DNA of 60,000 nucleotides from Polytrichum commune (taxonomy: Eukaryota; Streptophyta; Polytrichopsida; Polytrichales; Polytrichaceae), in the NCBI GenBank assembly GCA_950295325.1, contig OX485807.1, forward strand, positions 11,933,001 through 11,993,000. The letters run 5' to 3'. Each line of letters opens with the position of its first letter. The stretch's first letter is position 1. The position numbers and the translations under genes were made by a program. Below, piece after piece: positions 22,498 to 35,489 of the stretch. The notes below the pieces were generated by a model. That model was not told the DNA's origin. It worked only from the letters and a program-made list of their open reading frames with translations, and ran no database searches.

Positions 22498-22515
22498 CTA
22501 GGGTTTGGTGGCCAT
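22498..22515 (-). promoter_or_regulatory. Upstream ORF in the ELL leader
   Basis: On the minus strand ATG GCC ACC AAA CCC TAG encodes Met-Ala-Thr-Lys-Pro and stops 10 nt before the main ATG at 22487. It overlaps AAACCCTAG, close to the plant telo-box AAACCCTA. If the leader is unspliced, this peptide ORF would be met by scanning ribosomes just before the main start. Confidence 0.6.
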
Positions 22516-22539
22516 GGCAAACGCCCTCTTGGCTTTGGC

Positions 22540-22960
22540 TTTCGCTCTCCCCTCCCCTCCCCCTCTTCCTCTTCCTTCTCCGCCCTCCCTTCTTCCCTTG
22601 TCCCTTGAGCCGATGCCCCCTCCGCCGGCCTGCCCGCTCACCTCACATTACATTACATTACATTACTCTTTCCCTCTTTCTTCCTTCCTTCCTTCCCTTC
22701 CCTTCCCTTCCTTCCCTCCCTTCCTTCCTTCCCAGCCCCCGCCCCAGCGCTTGCTCGCTCCCTTGCCTTCCCTTCCCTTCCCTTCCCTTGTCCTTCCTTC
22801 TCTCTCTTCTGCGAGACGACTCACTGACTCACCCCACATCTACCGCCCGTGTACATTCCTCCTCCCTCCCAAATCTCCCACTTGTGTCCTCCCTCCGCTT
22901 CTCCTTAATCTTGTACCTTACTCCACTTTTGTCAAGCAACTTGGTTGGTTGGTTGGTTAG
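22540..22960 (-). promoter_or_regulatory. Probable ELL 5' leader/promoter, purine-rich on the transcribed sense strand
   Basis: The plus strand is an extended C/T tract (CCTTCC repeats at 22676-22800), so the ELL sense strand is GA-rich. Such tracts are frequent in plant leaders and core promoters. A loose TATA-like stretch, ACTATATTC on the minus strand, lies near 23080. The transcription start cannot be fixed from sequence. Open frames on the plus strand here are low-complexity artefacts. Confidence 0.5.
22643..22668 (-). promoter_or_regulatory. Cluster of AUG-stop elements in the ELL leader
   Basis: A pentanucleotide repeat reads, on the ELL sense strand, TAATGTAATGTAATG and onward, giving three ATGTAA and one ATGTGA in a row. 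Each is a start codon immediately followed by a stop. They lie about 160-180 nt upstream of the main ATG. Minimal AUG-stop ORFs are known to stall ribosomes in some plant leaders (AUGUAA in the boron-responsive NIP5;1 leader). Function here is inference and depends on the transcription start. Confidence 0.5.
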
Positions 22961-23283
22961 TTGGGGCTAAGGGGTTAAGTAAACTCCTAATGTCCCTCGA
23001 GACATTAGAATGTGGTCTTGGGTTCATGGGTACGTAGTGCCCCCTTCGCATTGGTTGGAGGTTCTTTATGAGAAGAGAATATAGTTTGTTTTTATTTATT
23101 TATGTTGAGGAGGGGGGAGTATGCGAGGTTTATTTTATGATGATGTTTTGAAACGTGAGAACTGGGTTTTTTTCGTTTTGTTCATGGACATGTGTTGAGT
23201 TTCGTGATCAGTCTCTCGACCAGTGAATGGATTTCCGGGCAGAATTGTTACTATCGTGAAGATTGTTGACTCACAACCCTTGA

Positions 23284-23286
<3 letters not shown>

Positions 23287-23319
<33 letters not shown>
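23287..23319. repeat. (TG)n microsatellite
   Basis: About 16 TG units, unbroken, upstream of the ELL gene. Confidence 0.95.
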
Positions 23320-25100
23320 ATCTTCAAAGAATTTGCTGTTGGGAATGATTTTCTCCGTCTACTTTGACAACAAAATATGGTCAAGGTATTTATTTATATA
23401 GATACTACAATTTTCAAGAGTTGAACTTAAATGGTTCATAAGAATTGCTAATTGTGTTTGTTTTGTCTCAAAATTTGGTATGTGTATCACCACGATGATA
23501 TCGTATGCATGGTTGAAAGATAGAAACAATACATCAACTTTGGTGAAGTGAATGACAGGTTTTCAAGTTCATCAACAAATGTTGTTGACACTCTACACAT
23601 AGGACCACTGTCTTTCATGCATTCTAAATAATTCATTAATCTTCATAAGATGAACATGTATATGAAATATTCCATACAAACTAATGGCATCCTCATTTTC
23701 TGAAGTTTTTGTCTTGAAAATGCTCGCATGAAGCAAATTCACAAGCTCGGTTGGTTTTTCGCATGTAAGTGCATCAGACACCTCATTTAGTGTGACCCAA
23801 ATTAATCATCATTACTCCACGTAAGAGATCTTGCAATCAACACAACACTTGTTGCTCCATGACACGTCACGGAGGCTACTCTCGTGATCATGGCCCATCA
23901 ATTTGAAGACCACACAAAAGTCATATGTGGCGTTCTAGATCATAGATTTAGTGTAGTTCCCGCCCAAGGGACTTCCCCTTTCAATTACTATGTGTGAAAG
24001 GCAATAGGGTTGTGTAGAGGATTTTGTGCTCATGTAGACCACCTTGAAACCCCCATTGTATTATGAGTATCAATGTGTCCTCCATAGTAGGAGGTAAACT
24101 TGCAAACTCGTATACGTGTATATACATTATACAAAAAGCTAACATATCAGTTTTATGGAATTTGCATATATATATATATATGAGAGTCAATGTGGCTCTA
24201 GAATGAACGTGCCATAATAATATGCAAACTCTTTATCTTGTTACAAATTACTAAACCTAATACCATGTCCCATATTGTCTATTCTACTTGTTGTAATATG
24301 ATGGCCCATGCTAGTCTATGTTCATGCATGAAACATAGTATTTGTGAAAACGTCAAATTCACACATGATTTTATTTTCCAAGACTGACTCACTTTCTAGT
24401 CTTGTGAAGTGCACTTTAACTTTGGGAAAAAAATCATTTTGAAACTAATTTTTTATGGGCATCTATGGTACAAGTTCATAGATTACACGAGAAGTCTTTT
24501 ATATCATGAATGCTATGTTTTGATTGCTATCAAGAGTGCTTGAAGTAATAATGAAGAACATAACATTCGTGATATAAAAAAAACTTCTTCCCTCGTTATC
24601 ACTTGCACATGCTACTAGCATTTTGTAAAGACGTCCATATGTAGTTGGCAAAAGCTGCCTCTAACGACCAATTCGAGCCAACCTTCCTTGTATTCGATTA
24701 ACGACATTTGTGACATTTTTGTATGCCATGTGACATTTTCATGTATACCATGTTATAAACATCACTCATTTTTGTGAAGATGTTTATCATGACGCAAACA
24801 AGGAGAATGTAACTTATTCTAACATCCCGGGCAAGAATTTTCAAATGCACTTCACATTGAACTTGAACATGAAGGGGGTTTTGTGTGTTCAAATATCACA
24901 TGGTCATCCATCACCAACATGAACACTTGATCCTATCCATGTACAGAGAACATTAATTGGCCCACAACAATAAACACTAGCGGAAAAAAAATAGTGATAT
25001 AAAAATTATAACGCAACCCTCAATAATAAGCCTTACATCCATTGTGGTGGATCGAATGATGATGAATACTAGTAAGGCCCATGCTAGTTCAGATATTTAG
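23320..25100. other. Intergenic, no gene seen
   Basis: AT-rich sequence with short unrelated open frames only and a short (TA)n at 24167-24180. Nothing recognised. Confidence 0.5.
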
Positions 25101-25107
25101 TGTAGTC

Positions 25108-25262
25108 CCATCATATCATTATTTAGATCCATAACATTGTTCTATGGGACTGACAATATTCCACATAATATTTTCCATATTCATATTGAAGGTGGGAATA
25201 TTATGTTGATTATTGTCAGTCCCACAAAACATTGTTATGGATCTGAATAATGTTATGGGTGG
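25108..25262. mobile_element. Small hairpin MITE
   Basis: Arms of about 60 bp are inverted: TTTAGATCCATAACATTGTT, then GGGACTGACAATATT on the left, and the inverse on the right with few mismatches. The loop is about 20 bp. No target duplication was identified, so the class is unknown. Confidence 0.65.
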
Positions 25263-25269
25263 AAATAGA

Positions 25270-28240
25270 TCTCATATACTGTAAACTTTTGTAATGATAG
25301 TGATGATTTTCATCATTTCCCTTTTGTTTTAACTTATGTACTATCCCAAGGACGACATGGCTTCAACGACCCATAGGGGACTCAAGGCCCAAAATCTACC
25401 TCACACGGTCATTCCAATATCCCATAAGGAATCTCCCACTTCTACCAGCTTCTAAGTTCCTTGTTGAGTGTCGATGATGATGTGTTGTCCATGCAATACC
25501 AACATGTGAGTCCTAGGCAATCGTCATGCATTGGTAAAAGAACACATTGTAGATTTTTCAGTGACCAAGGACAAGTTTCTACTAACACGAGACAATTGTC
25601 CATGACTCGTATGCTTGTTGTAGTGTAGGAGGTGTTCAACGGACTCGAGTCTTTATTGGTTGAAGATTCTTCCTTCCTATTTCCTATAGGTCCATAACCT
25701 TGTATCTCACTCAACTTTTAGCTTTAAGAAAAGTAACAACTTGTTTGGAATTGGTGTTGAGAACATTGCATGAGTCAAGACATGTTCCAAAGGCACCTAG
25801 TTGATCAAAATAAAATTGGTGATTTTTATGATGTCTTTTTATTTCAAATCTTCTACTTCCAAGAGGTTTCAATTCACAACAACTACCATTGGGGGGGGGG
25901 GGGTAAAAACATGTCTTTCCCAATTTTGTATTTAGTCGATTTTAATTGGGTCCCACTAGATTAAATTGGGGTTATGACCCCGACTCATGAGTAGTGTAGG
26001 CTTAAAGTAGCCCCAATATAAGTAATTGGGCTATGTAAAGTTTTCTTCAGTTTCACCATGTCCCATGGCAAATGCCACAAAACTTTAGCCACTTTGGAGT
26101 ATCCATTGAGTGTTGACATGGATCGATTAAGATTGGGCCAAGATTATCAACTAGACACTAGACATGTTCATCTTATATATATATGGAATGTCAAGGAATT
26201 AGTGTTAGTCACACTAATGAGCCTATTTATTGTGCACTCATTGATATTATTTTGTATTAGCATTGAACTTCCAATTAAGTGTGAAAAAAACCCTACGCTA
26301 TAAACCAAACCTACACTAAAAACCAAATTTATTGTAGCCCACACCATTCATTATCAACCCATTTATTGTCTTGTAATCATTGGATGGGAACTAGAGCGGG
26401 TATCAATATGTCATATGACTTTTGATGCTACATGATAACTCATGAAGACAACTTTAATCAACACAACACACTATTTTAAGGCTACACCAAATTAGATATT
26501 TAATGTAGTAATGTGTATTTGTAGACTACAAATTATCCTTCCAGTGGATGTGCACATAAAGCTACGATTTAGTGTGGCCCACACTACAACAATCATCATT
26601 GACCCATGTAAATGATATTGCAATGATTGAATGGCAACCATAGAAGGTGGCATGGGGCGCATGTCAAAGTGAGATGTGCCTTGGTATACTAAACAATGTT
26701 TAACATGGCACACTAAATGGTGTTTAACATGGTGCACTAAATGTAATGCCATCCTAAATCAAATGTTTGAAGTATTGAATCTAAGTGAGGTGTGCAAAGT
26801 GATCAACCCTTGCCCTCTCTCAGAGGGAAGCTATTTCATGAGTGATGAGCAGTAAGTAGTAACATATGAGCAATGAATCCAAATTTAGTAAATGTGCACA
26901 AGTGCAGGGTTCCTAATCTAAATTTGACATTGTATTAATTGCAAATTTATGTCATAATTTGCAAATATTTTGAAGGAAGCAAGAGTGAAGGGGACCATTA
27001 CCATGGATTGTTTACAATACTTTCAATCCATTGCTAAATTTTATTATAACAATCTAAACCAATACAAGTCATTCACTAACATGTGGCTCAACACAACACT
27101 TGCAACATTACTCACACTCTACAACACCTACAAGTTAAAGTAGTTGCATTACCTCATTGTAAGTATACGTAGGTGCATGAATGAACTTATCACTCTCGTA
27201 GTCCATCTTGCACATAAATCTAAACACGTACTAAAGATGTTTGTAGTACACCCATTTCCCTTTCTTTCCCAAAGCCATAGATGACATTTTCATAAAATCC
27301 AGGCATGTGCAATGCGGGATGTTGCCAATTGTGACATGGCATGTAATATCCTCCTTAGAAATGATGTTGATTATCACTCCAAAACCCAAGTACGGAATGA
27401 CAGTGATTCCAACAACATATTACCCATAATCTATGAGTTCGACACTCTCCCACTGTTTTGTGATCCTTAATAGGTGTTGTTGGATTGCAACGCACTAACT
27501 TCCCCAACCTAAATGTAGGGTGGATGTCCAAGTTTGGGGGGGGGGGGGGGGCACGGAAATGCGACCGAGGGATGGGGAGGGTCGTCATTGTTGAATGCCT
27601 AGAACGAAGGCATATCGTAGACATGCTACTAACCGTGCATATTTGGGTTTCAAATGGTTTTCCACAAGGTGGGTTAAACCTTTTTAATTTATTTTTTAAA
27701 ATTTGTAATTAGTAAATGAGATGAGAGTATTGTGGTAAAATGAAATGACAATTGTATTTGAAAAGTTGTAACCTTTCTACAATCAAGTTCACAACTATAT
27801 GCATCAATGTGTGATCAATGTGCCATTCACTAACCGTGCATGTTAGGTTTCACTAAAGGAGCTACAAATGTTGCCCTCTTCTTTGTAGGCATAGGAAATT
27901 GATGAGGTTTTGATATTGTCCTTTTGACTTGTGTAGCCATTTTCTTCTCAAGTTGTTGTTGAAATTTTTGCTTCTTTTTTGGCCATGGCAAGGTCTGCTC
28001 TTTTCATCTTCATCAAATTGCTACATCTACACCTTGCTATGTGATTCGACTGAAGGAAACTCCATGATGAGTGTGAGTTGACAGTGATGTTTTAGGTCAT
28101 TGGCGCGGTCATGATTGAGTTTGAGAGACATCGGACGGTTGAGATTGCATGTGATATAATTTGACGGCCGAGATTATAAGTACACGGTAAGTGGCATGGT
28201 GGAGTATCGTGACATGCACGGTAAGTGGTGTTGCACGGTT
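25270..28240. other. Intergenic, no gene seen; G runs and minor repeats
   Basis: Contains G homopolymers at 25891-25903 and 27537-27552, a degenerate duplicated segment (about 26325-26400 and 26565-26660, CCCACAC..ATTGACCCAT), and short repeats GTTTAACATGGC/TGC near 26697-26735. No open frame with family resemblance. The G runs may be transposon ends, as seen at 37243 and 38098, but no partners were found. Confidence 0.45.
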
Positions 28241-28249
28241 AGTAGCATG

Positions 28250-29980
28250 TCTATGATAGTACCTCCCTTCGTTGCAATTGAAATCCAACATCCTTGAGCA
28301 CCAACACCTCCTTCCTCGACAAATTGGTTCCTATCTTTACTGACCAATTCCTCGGCAGATTAGGCCAATCCAACACATACTTGTTCTTGTTGCCACTCAC
28401 ATAACACTTAATTTCATTAGTGCAAAACCACAACTAATATTTTGTAGAACTCAATGACCCCTCTATGCATTGACAAGTTGCCCAGGTTTTGGGGTGAAGA
28501 ATGGAGTAATTTATTTTGTCATGTCGATGAGAGTCGCAATCAACACCCAATGGTAGGTTGAGTTCTTGTTTGGTGGACCGAACACCTTGGACCCCTTATG
28601 TGCACAATCCCCAATGTTAACATCTTCTGCCCCCGGGTAAGACTACATGGCATTATGCAACATCTTTGGATCTCCACACTTGGTAGGCGTATTGAGTTTC
28701 AAGGATGTGGAATCATGACCATTACCATTAGACCCCCCCCCTTTCAACATGCCCTACAACTCACAATGTGCATGAATGCAAAGATGATGTCGTCCATTGT
28801 GTCTTCATATAAAGAAGTCATCTTGTTGCTGAATTGTTAGACTCATTTGTTGTGTACAATCTCTGTAAAGTTGCACGTTGGCATTTTTGCATGTTTTTCT
28901 ATTGTCATATCTTGTGAATAATACATAAGTATATGGTTGAGAAACACAATATTTTTTTAATATTGAAGTAAATAAACCAACATTGATTAATGCAATTCAT
29001 GATGCACTTGCAATTAGCATATGACCACCCCATTGTTGATAACGGAAGTGCAAGAACCCCAAGCATATTGAGAATCTAGGAATGTCCTTTTTATGTGGCA
29101 GCTCCAAATGACAACCACCGTGAATGAATCACGTGATACTTAATCTCAGCATCGTACATTGCCTTTGTATCCTTGTAATTCTTGCATATTTGCTTGTGTC
29201 AAAACCAGAAGGATGGTGTGATGTACTTCAACGTCACCTTATCCAAGCTTACAAATTAGTGAAAAAGATATGTACGCTCATGTGCAACCATGGCCAGACT
29301 TGGGTCACCATCCCCGTAGATCCTTCTCACTGCATTCTAATTAGCTTGAGCACTATTTGCCATGAACCCTTCAAAGTTTACATGTGGCACTCCATTTTTT
29401 GCCATGGTAGCATTCAATTTTTTTCCAAAAAAATGAATTGTGTTGCACCATCCTCAAATTGCATGTCACAACACACAATTGTCAACATTTGGTAGTATCT
29501 ATCGTTGTACACGTGGCATGCCATTGTCATCCAATCCTTCAAATGTTTGGTGTGGTCAAATATTATCTAAGCATTCTCCATGCCCCCCGACATGCATCCT
29601 CTTTACAAACTCCATACCAGTGCCTACATGGTCTAAGGACATCTTGAAAACAAACACTTTGTCCTTTGATTGCCCTAGGAATCTACTACTATGGACAAAC
29701 TTGAAAGCGGAATGGTCCTTGAATGCCATAATACTATTCATAGTCCCCATTCCACTCCGCACATAACACTTTTATCCAAACACAAAGTTACGACAATTCA
29801 AGGACGCAAGTATGTTGAATTTATCCATGACAACCTCAAAGGACGAACCAACCAAGTGATGGCCTTCGTCAATTGTAGGAGATTTAAGTAGGTAGTCAAC
29901 CCAAAATTGTTTGCTTGCAACCATCACTATGACTAAGTTTTTTTTTGTCGTAGGTGTTTTCAATACTCCATTCATGTTGA
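28250..29980 (-). pseudogene. Decayed transposase-like coding sequence, family uncertain
   Basis: Reading right to left, coding-like blocks follow one another with stops and frameshifts between them: about 29975-29556 (FKFVHSSRFLGQSKDK), 29530-29090 (TIVCCDMQFEDGATQ, then GFMANSAQAN, RRIYGDGDPSLAMV, SRWLSFGAA), 28700-28500 (CAHKGSKVFGPPNKNSTYHW) and 28433-28255 (VLDWPNLPRNW). The block order and some motifs resemble large plant transposase-type proteins, perhaps Mutator-like, but I recall these only loosely. I see no catalytic triad with confidence. In-frame stops occur near 29774, 29330 and 29250. It is certainly not an intact gene. Confidence 0.45.
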
Positions 29981-30848
29981 ATCGAGAAGGTAATCATGGT
30001 GTTACATCTTGGCAATGACATATTAATAGGCCACATCATCAAGATGCAAATTGACATTGTTTATTAGACTTGCACTATGTTTTGAGTCAACTTGTTTGAT
30101 GGGTATTCTACCAAATGCTATGCATGATATTAACAAGTGTACTTCTTTACATTCTTTACATTGCAATAATTATTATCTTTGGATATGAAAAAATTATTGA
30201 TTGTCTTTCATGTATGTTGATGTTGTCTTCTTCATGTCAACTGAAAGTGTTCACATGTAATTTGGTTCATAAACTCCATCGGGTGAGGACTTTTGGAATC
30301 ATAAAGTTGGAGGATTTTGAGGACCTCCTTACCATTGATCAATACTTAAAATGTATTAAGAAGTGTGGAAAGGGTACTTGGTGTATTCTCATATTGGAGG
30401 TATTTAGGCAATTGTTTTACAATAAATTTTTAAATTTATTTTATGTATAGCATGAGATAAACCTCTATGACCAAAGAAGCATTTTGTAAATTCAATGAGA
30501 AAACCCCTCTTCAATCGAGAATGGCAAAAAAAAATTTAAAAAAAAAACAATGGAATGTCATGCATGATGCGATTAAGAGAGCAATAGCAACTATTCATGA
30601 AAAAAAGTTGGAAAAGGTTTGGGTTATTACTAATCTCCTAAATGGTGTGGAATTTTTGGATGAGGTGAGCTTCTTTTGTCTTGTGTTGGACAATATTTTG
30701 GGTTTGTATTAGTCACTTAATTATTGATATTTCTCTTTGTACATATTAACAACTATTTTGGAGTTTGTTAGGATCTTGACATGTCACTAGAATAATTGCA
30801 AATGATTGCAACCACACCACTTGAGTTTGTGTTAAATGTGGCATAGTT

Positions 30849-31633
30849 CTCGGGGGGTGCACTATACTAAACATGTACGAGTATACGTGAGTGCAGAGGA
30901 GGGGTATTGATTTGGACCTTGCCGTATTACGTATACATATGGTATACATGTTATAATTTATAGTTATGTACATATATGGAAGGCCTTTAAAAAGTATACA
31001 ATAATTGTACTTGTATGGAACTGTTACTATACTACATATCATAAGTTTTCATATTGGATGAAATTAGGATTAACTAGGATTAACGATTTTCGTTAGCAAC
31101 CTTATAGGGTAGTATGAACCATGGACAAGGTGTCAAGGTAATATCGGGGAAAGAGGCAGTATTAGGGTTTTGAAATGATTCGTTCAGCTCAAAGTAACAA
31201 GGAGATTGGTTTATGTTGGTATCAAAAAGGGGCTAACAACAATTAGACATATGATCTTACTGATCATTTGATGGTAGACTTAGAGACAATAATTGCATTG
31301 GCTACAATGACATATATTGGTGAATCAAATGTTTATGAGTTACATCCGGGAGATGAAAAAGTTTTCAGCGACTTTGCTGATGAAAGCTAGGATATTTTGT
31401 TATACATATTATAGGGGTTGATTATTGTTCAAAAGTATGTTTGTATACCTATGTTAATGACTATATATGAATGGGTATTTTTTGTGTATACATATTGTCA
31501 CTTGTATATTTATTATTGCAATTGTATGTGTATTACTTCATTTCACAAAAAATAACTTGTATATAGGGGGTTTTTAGAGTATGCAATGAACGCACGTGAT
31601 TCTAGGTTTTAATGAAAGGTGCACCCCCCGAAA
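30849..31633. mobile_element. hAT-like element with CTCGGGGGGTGCAC ends, copy A
   Basis: The left end CTCGGGGGGTGCAC and right end GTGCACCCCCCGAA are inverted repeats, flanked by CATAGTT at 30842-30848 and 31634-31640 (8 bp with one mismatch if the preceding base is counted). The terminal 150-180 bp at each side match in reverse orientation the ends of the larger element at 44783-47910. A short coding-like stretch at 31160-31390 is interrupted by a stop and not recognised. It sits inside the decayed coding region 30.2-32.9 kb. Confidence 0.75.
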
Positions 31634-31966
31634 CATAGTTGCAGTGGTGGAACTCAAGTGACATGTCCAGGAATCATTACGATTTTTAATGAAGGATGTC
31701 AAGAAGAGAGAGCTTGAGAAATGTTTAATCAAATCTTCACTTTGGGTACATATTGTCTCTTGTCATTTTGATTTGAAATTTATAATATTTTATTTGTAAT
31801 CAAAATCTTTGTTGTGTTCTAAAATTGGAGGATGGTTTTGTCAAATAATTCGGGAATATAAAGAATAACATGGATGAGAAGATCAATTGGGACGTTCGCA
31901 TCTTGAAGTCTTCAATTTATGTTGAGAAATGGCACATTATGTTATAGTCAAAGGCTTTCCAATTAT

Positions 31967-31983
31967 TATTATTATTATTATTT
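31967..31983. repeat. (ATT)n microsatellite
   Basis: Short trinucleotide run; similar (ATT)n or (TTA)n occur at 32840-32856 and 42856-42876, and (ATC)n at 43139-43157. Confidence 0.85.
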
Positions 31984-32959
31984 TCTTCAGTGGACAAAAT
32001 GCATTAAAAAAATTTCCTATCTTTTGTAGAGTCTATGGCGAAGGTAATGCTATAAAATGGATAATCTATAGGTAATATTTTGTTTTCACTTCCCCTTTAC
32101 TATTGTCTTTCCAATATTATCCTAATATTGATTTATCTTGATTAAAATGATGTTTTTTTTGTTTCCAAGCTATTGGCTTCTGACTCTATCTCCTTTAGCT
32201 ATTTCAAAGCAGTTTCGCATCACGGGGTTGACATGTCTATCAACAATTGTATTTTCTTTACAACTCAACTGAAAATTTGGGAACTTCCGACATTCAAATA
32301 ATGCCCTGGGATCCTAGAGTGTCCTCTAACATTTCACATATTAGAAGAGGCTAGGAACCATGCTTGTGCAATAGAATTATTTGCGGATGATTTTGAAACG
32401 ATAGATGTGGAGGATGAAGTGCCAAAGAAAGAGGTACAATTGGGTGTACTGTAAAAGGTAAACGAAAACGTGGCGCAAAGACCAAAGAAGGTGCATCTCA
32501 GGATGTTGTCATTGCACCCAAATCTAGTCCATCTACACCTATTCTTAGTCCTTTAACGCCTACTCCTAGTCCATCTTCGTAGAATGGATTTATGCCTCCT
32601 CCCACTCCTTGTACTTTGTGGTCCCAACAGTTGCCAAAAACCAGTGTGAGTGATGCTTCACCTTCTAGTATATTTTTGTTCGGTTTTGTTGAGAAAACGT
32701 CAATACCAACAATGATGGATAATGGTGCAGATGAGAAGCCACTAATGGTAAGAACATTCGATTTTGTATAAAATGTTAGTTTATTATACTTTGTGAAAGC
32801 TTCTTTTATATTTCATTCTTTTCAATACATGGTAAGTATTATTATTATTATTATTCTAATTTGTATCTACTTAGGGAGCAAAGAAAAAGGGGTTTTGAGC
32901 AAAAAAGAAAGGTATTTTTGGAGGCTTGTTTATTTGGAGGGTTGATTCAATAAAACTTT

Positions 32960-34790
32960 ATTTACCATAGGGTCTTCCCATGCCAAGTGTGTCTTTTCTC
33001 CTACTAACATCCTTTTGGGGGGGGGGGCGGGGGGTTCATTCCCATATTCTAGAAAACTATGTGAGTATAAATATAGGGCTCACTTCAAAATTGCAACCTA
33101 CAAACTATAAAATATGTACTTCTAACAAAAGCTTAAGTTATATAATGAACTTCAAGGTATATGTAAATTATTGTGTTTACAAATTAATCATGCTAAAAAT
33201 GTTTTAAAACTAACATACCATAGGGTCCGGTAGGCTAGGGCTTTAAATAATATAGATTAGGGCCCCACATCATGGATGAGCACCATTAGATGACATCTCA
33301 TGCATGTCTCTTGGTAGTTGGATGTAACTTGCCATGTTAAATACGAGAAAGGCTCCCAATGGGATTGTGCATTATGTTTGGCTTTGTGGCTTTCCATGTT
33401 GAGTTTGTGAGAGCTCTTCAAAGTTTTCCTATCTGTGCAAACTCCCACCATCTTGCGAACTTGGCAAATGTTGATGGTTGATTGTTGAAGGTTGGATAGT
33501 AGGCGCAAGTGCATAGTTGCGCTCCTTAAGTGCACCCATTTCAAACTTCATCTTTCTTAATTTTTGGTCTTTTGCTCGCTTGATATATGGGTAGGGTTTA
33601 TGGTTTTGAATTCTTGTTATGATTTCTCAATTTTTTGGGGGAGCATTGTCAATGCAAAGGAGGGGTCAACATCAGGAGAAGGCGTTCATATGATTTGGTT
33701 GGTGGTTGTCATGATGTAATGGTTGTGAAAACCCAAGCTCAAAACCCTAAGAAATCCCTTAGAGAGCTAATGTCGCAAAAAAATGATATCCCCTAACTAA
33801 GTCTAAATGGTGGCATCCACCACCTACTTCACAATTCCCAGGTTTTGTTGGGATTTATTATGAAAATTGTAATTATTTATGCTAAAATACCATGGATATG
33901 GAGTAATATGCTAGGTTGCATTGATGGCCAACAACTTGACCATTAGTGTGACCTCATGACACTTGGCATTAATGAGTTGACTAATACATCCCAAACATAG
34001 TTTCCGTCATTAGTCTTGAATGCATGAGCTAATTATGGTTGTGTTAGGCTTTGCAAAATGACTCTAACATCTCCTAGACATTAGAGTTATTTGTAAGCAA
34101 AGCATATGAAACCATGCATTTAGTCCCAAACCATGAGTTTATGTGAATTAACATAAAGTCACTCAAGTTTTATGAATGCTTAAATGCCATATACAAAGAG
34201 TGGTGTCAGACTATTAAATACCAACTTTCTAACTTGTCCTATTAAGATGGGTGGGCCAACCTAGACTTGTAAAGGGTTACTTTATAAGTTAGGACAACAA
34301 TCCCATGCGCATACCCTATTTTATATCCTAAGTTTCTCTCAAAGTTTAAGAGATGAAAAGAGGAGGTCCCAAAAAATTCACCCAACTTATAGGCTTCAGA
34401 ACATGACAAACTAATGAGCTCTTAGAAGAAAGTTTATGATCAAGCCCATGATTTTGTCCCTTTTTGAGGGACTTTACGGAGAACTCCATTGCCTTCGTCC
34501 CAATTCCAAAGCTCTCGTTGCTCTCACTCAACAATGAACAAGTGTAAGTTGTCAAAACACAGTTTTTGCAAAGAAAAAATGTCACCATTGGCCTCAAATC
34601 AACCATGCCTGCTCATTACAACACTCCATCTCAAATGCCCATTTACACCAACAAATTTAAGCGTGGTTTAATGAAGACGATTAAGCAGAACTTAAGTTAG
34701 ATGGGTTTTTAATGGTTACTTCTTCCAAGAAGCCCACTTCTCCTAGACTATGAAACACATGATTAGTACAATACAGGTAGCAAATACAAA
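32960..34790. other. Intergenic, no gene seen
   Basis: AT-rich. A G-rich run (11 G, C, 6 G) lies at 33017-33034. Open frames are short and unrelated to known families. Confidence 0.5.
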
Positions 34791-34799
34791 TCTAGGGTT

Positions 34800-35130
34800 T
34801 TAAGCTTACGCATTTAAGATATTGAACTACGTGCTCAAAAATTGATAACTATAAAAGCCTTAAACATTTCTCATAATTTTTGGAGTTCATATGGTTATCT
34901 TATTTATGATCAAAATGAAGATTCTCGAACTCATCAAATGTTTATGTATAGGTCCCCTCAATTATGTTGACTATTGAAATTAGAAAGGTTGTCAAATTTT
35001 GAGCATGTAGTCTGATTTATTTTAGACCCGTCTCTATTTGGTGTCCATCCTTAAAGCCACCCCTACTTAACAACATAACACTCAAATATAGGTATTCTAA
35101 TAAGAAAATTGATTGAATAAGGGTTATACA
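34800..35130 (+). repeat. Dispersed repeat, second copy, with (CATA)n
   Basis: Matches 7850-8095 and 52970-53290 in several blocks (for example TTTTTGGAGTTCATATG and TTGAGCATGT). (CATA)n at 35126-35150 follows it. Non-coding; class undetermined. Confidence 0.6.
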
Positions 35131-35489
35131 TACATACATACATACATACAGTTTGTTCAATGTAGTAGGATAATGTGTTTGAGGATAATGTGGATTTTGA
35201 AACCATGCCTAGATAAATCACCCTAGTATTTATGTAGTAGTTAGAAGGTGTTGACCCGAATAATGACTTGGGTATACAAAGGTGTTTGTCATGTACATCG
35301 TTTATGGTAATTAATGCCACGTACACTATTTACAAAGGGCCTACATCAGATGCCTTGAGGTCTCAAAGTGTCACATCTGCTAATCGTCAACATGATATTA
35401 TTCGTCAACATAAGTGAGTTCTTTAAGTGCAAAATTATTTACATTACAACATTTAGCGTAGCGCATTGGGATACTTGGAACGATAGTTA

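Larger units (their letters stand above)
30233..32900 (+). pseudogene. Decayed multi-exon coding region of unknown function
   Basis: Coding-like blocks are separated by AT-rich gaps, several ending at plausible donors: about 30233-30400, 30467-30663 (NLKKKQWNVMHDAIKRAIAT, then DE|GTGAGC), 31670-31745 (LMKDVKKRELEKCLIKSS), 32165-32430 (FADDFETIDVEDEVPKKE) and 32450-32752 (a KGKRKRGAK basic stretch, then Ser/Pro-rich, then LM|GTAAGA). Stops interrupt them (32302, 32580). A hAT-like element is inserted at 30849. I do not recognise the protein. It may be a second gene of a transposon that also carried the minus-strand relic at 28.2-30.0 kb, or a dead host gene. Confidence 0.35.

Noticed and set aside
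22045-22970. Several Pro/Ser-rich plus-strand open frames
   Set aside because: Antisense of ELL exon 1 and of the pyrimidine-rich leader; pure low-complexity translation with no domain.
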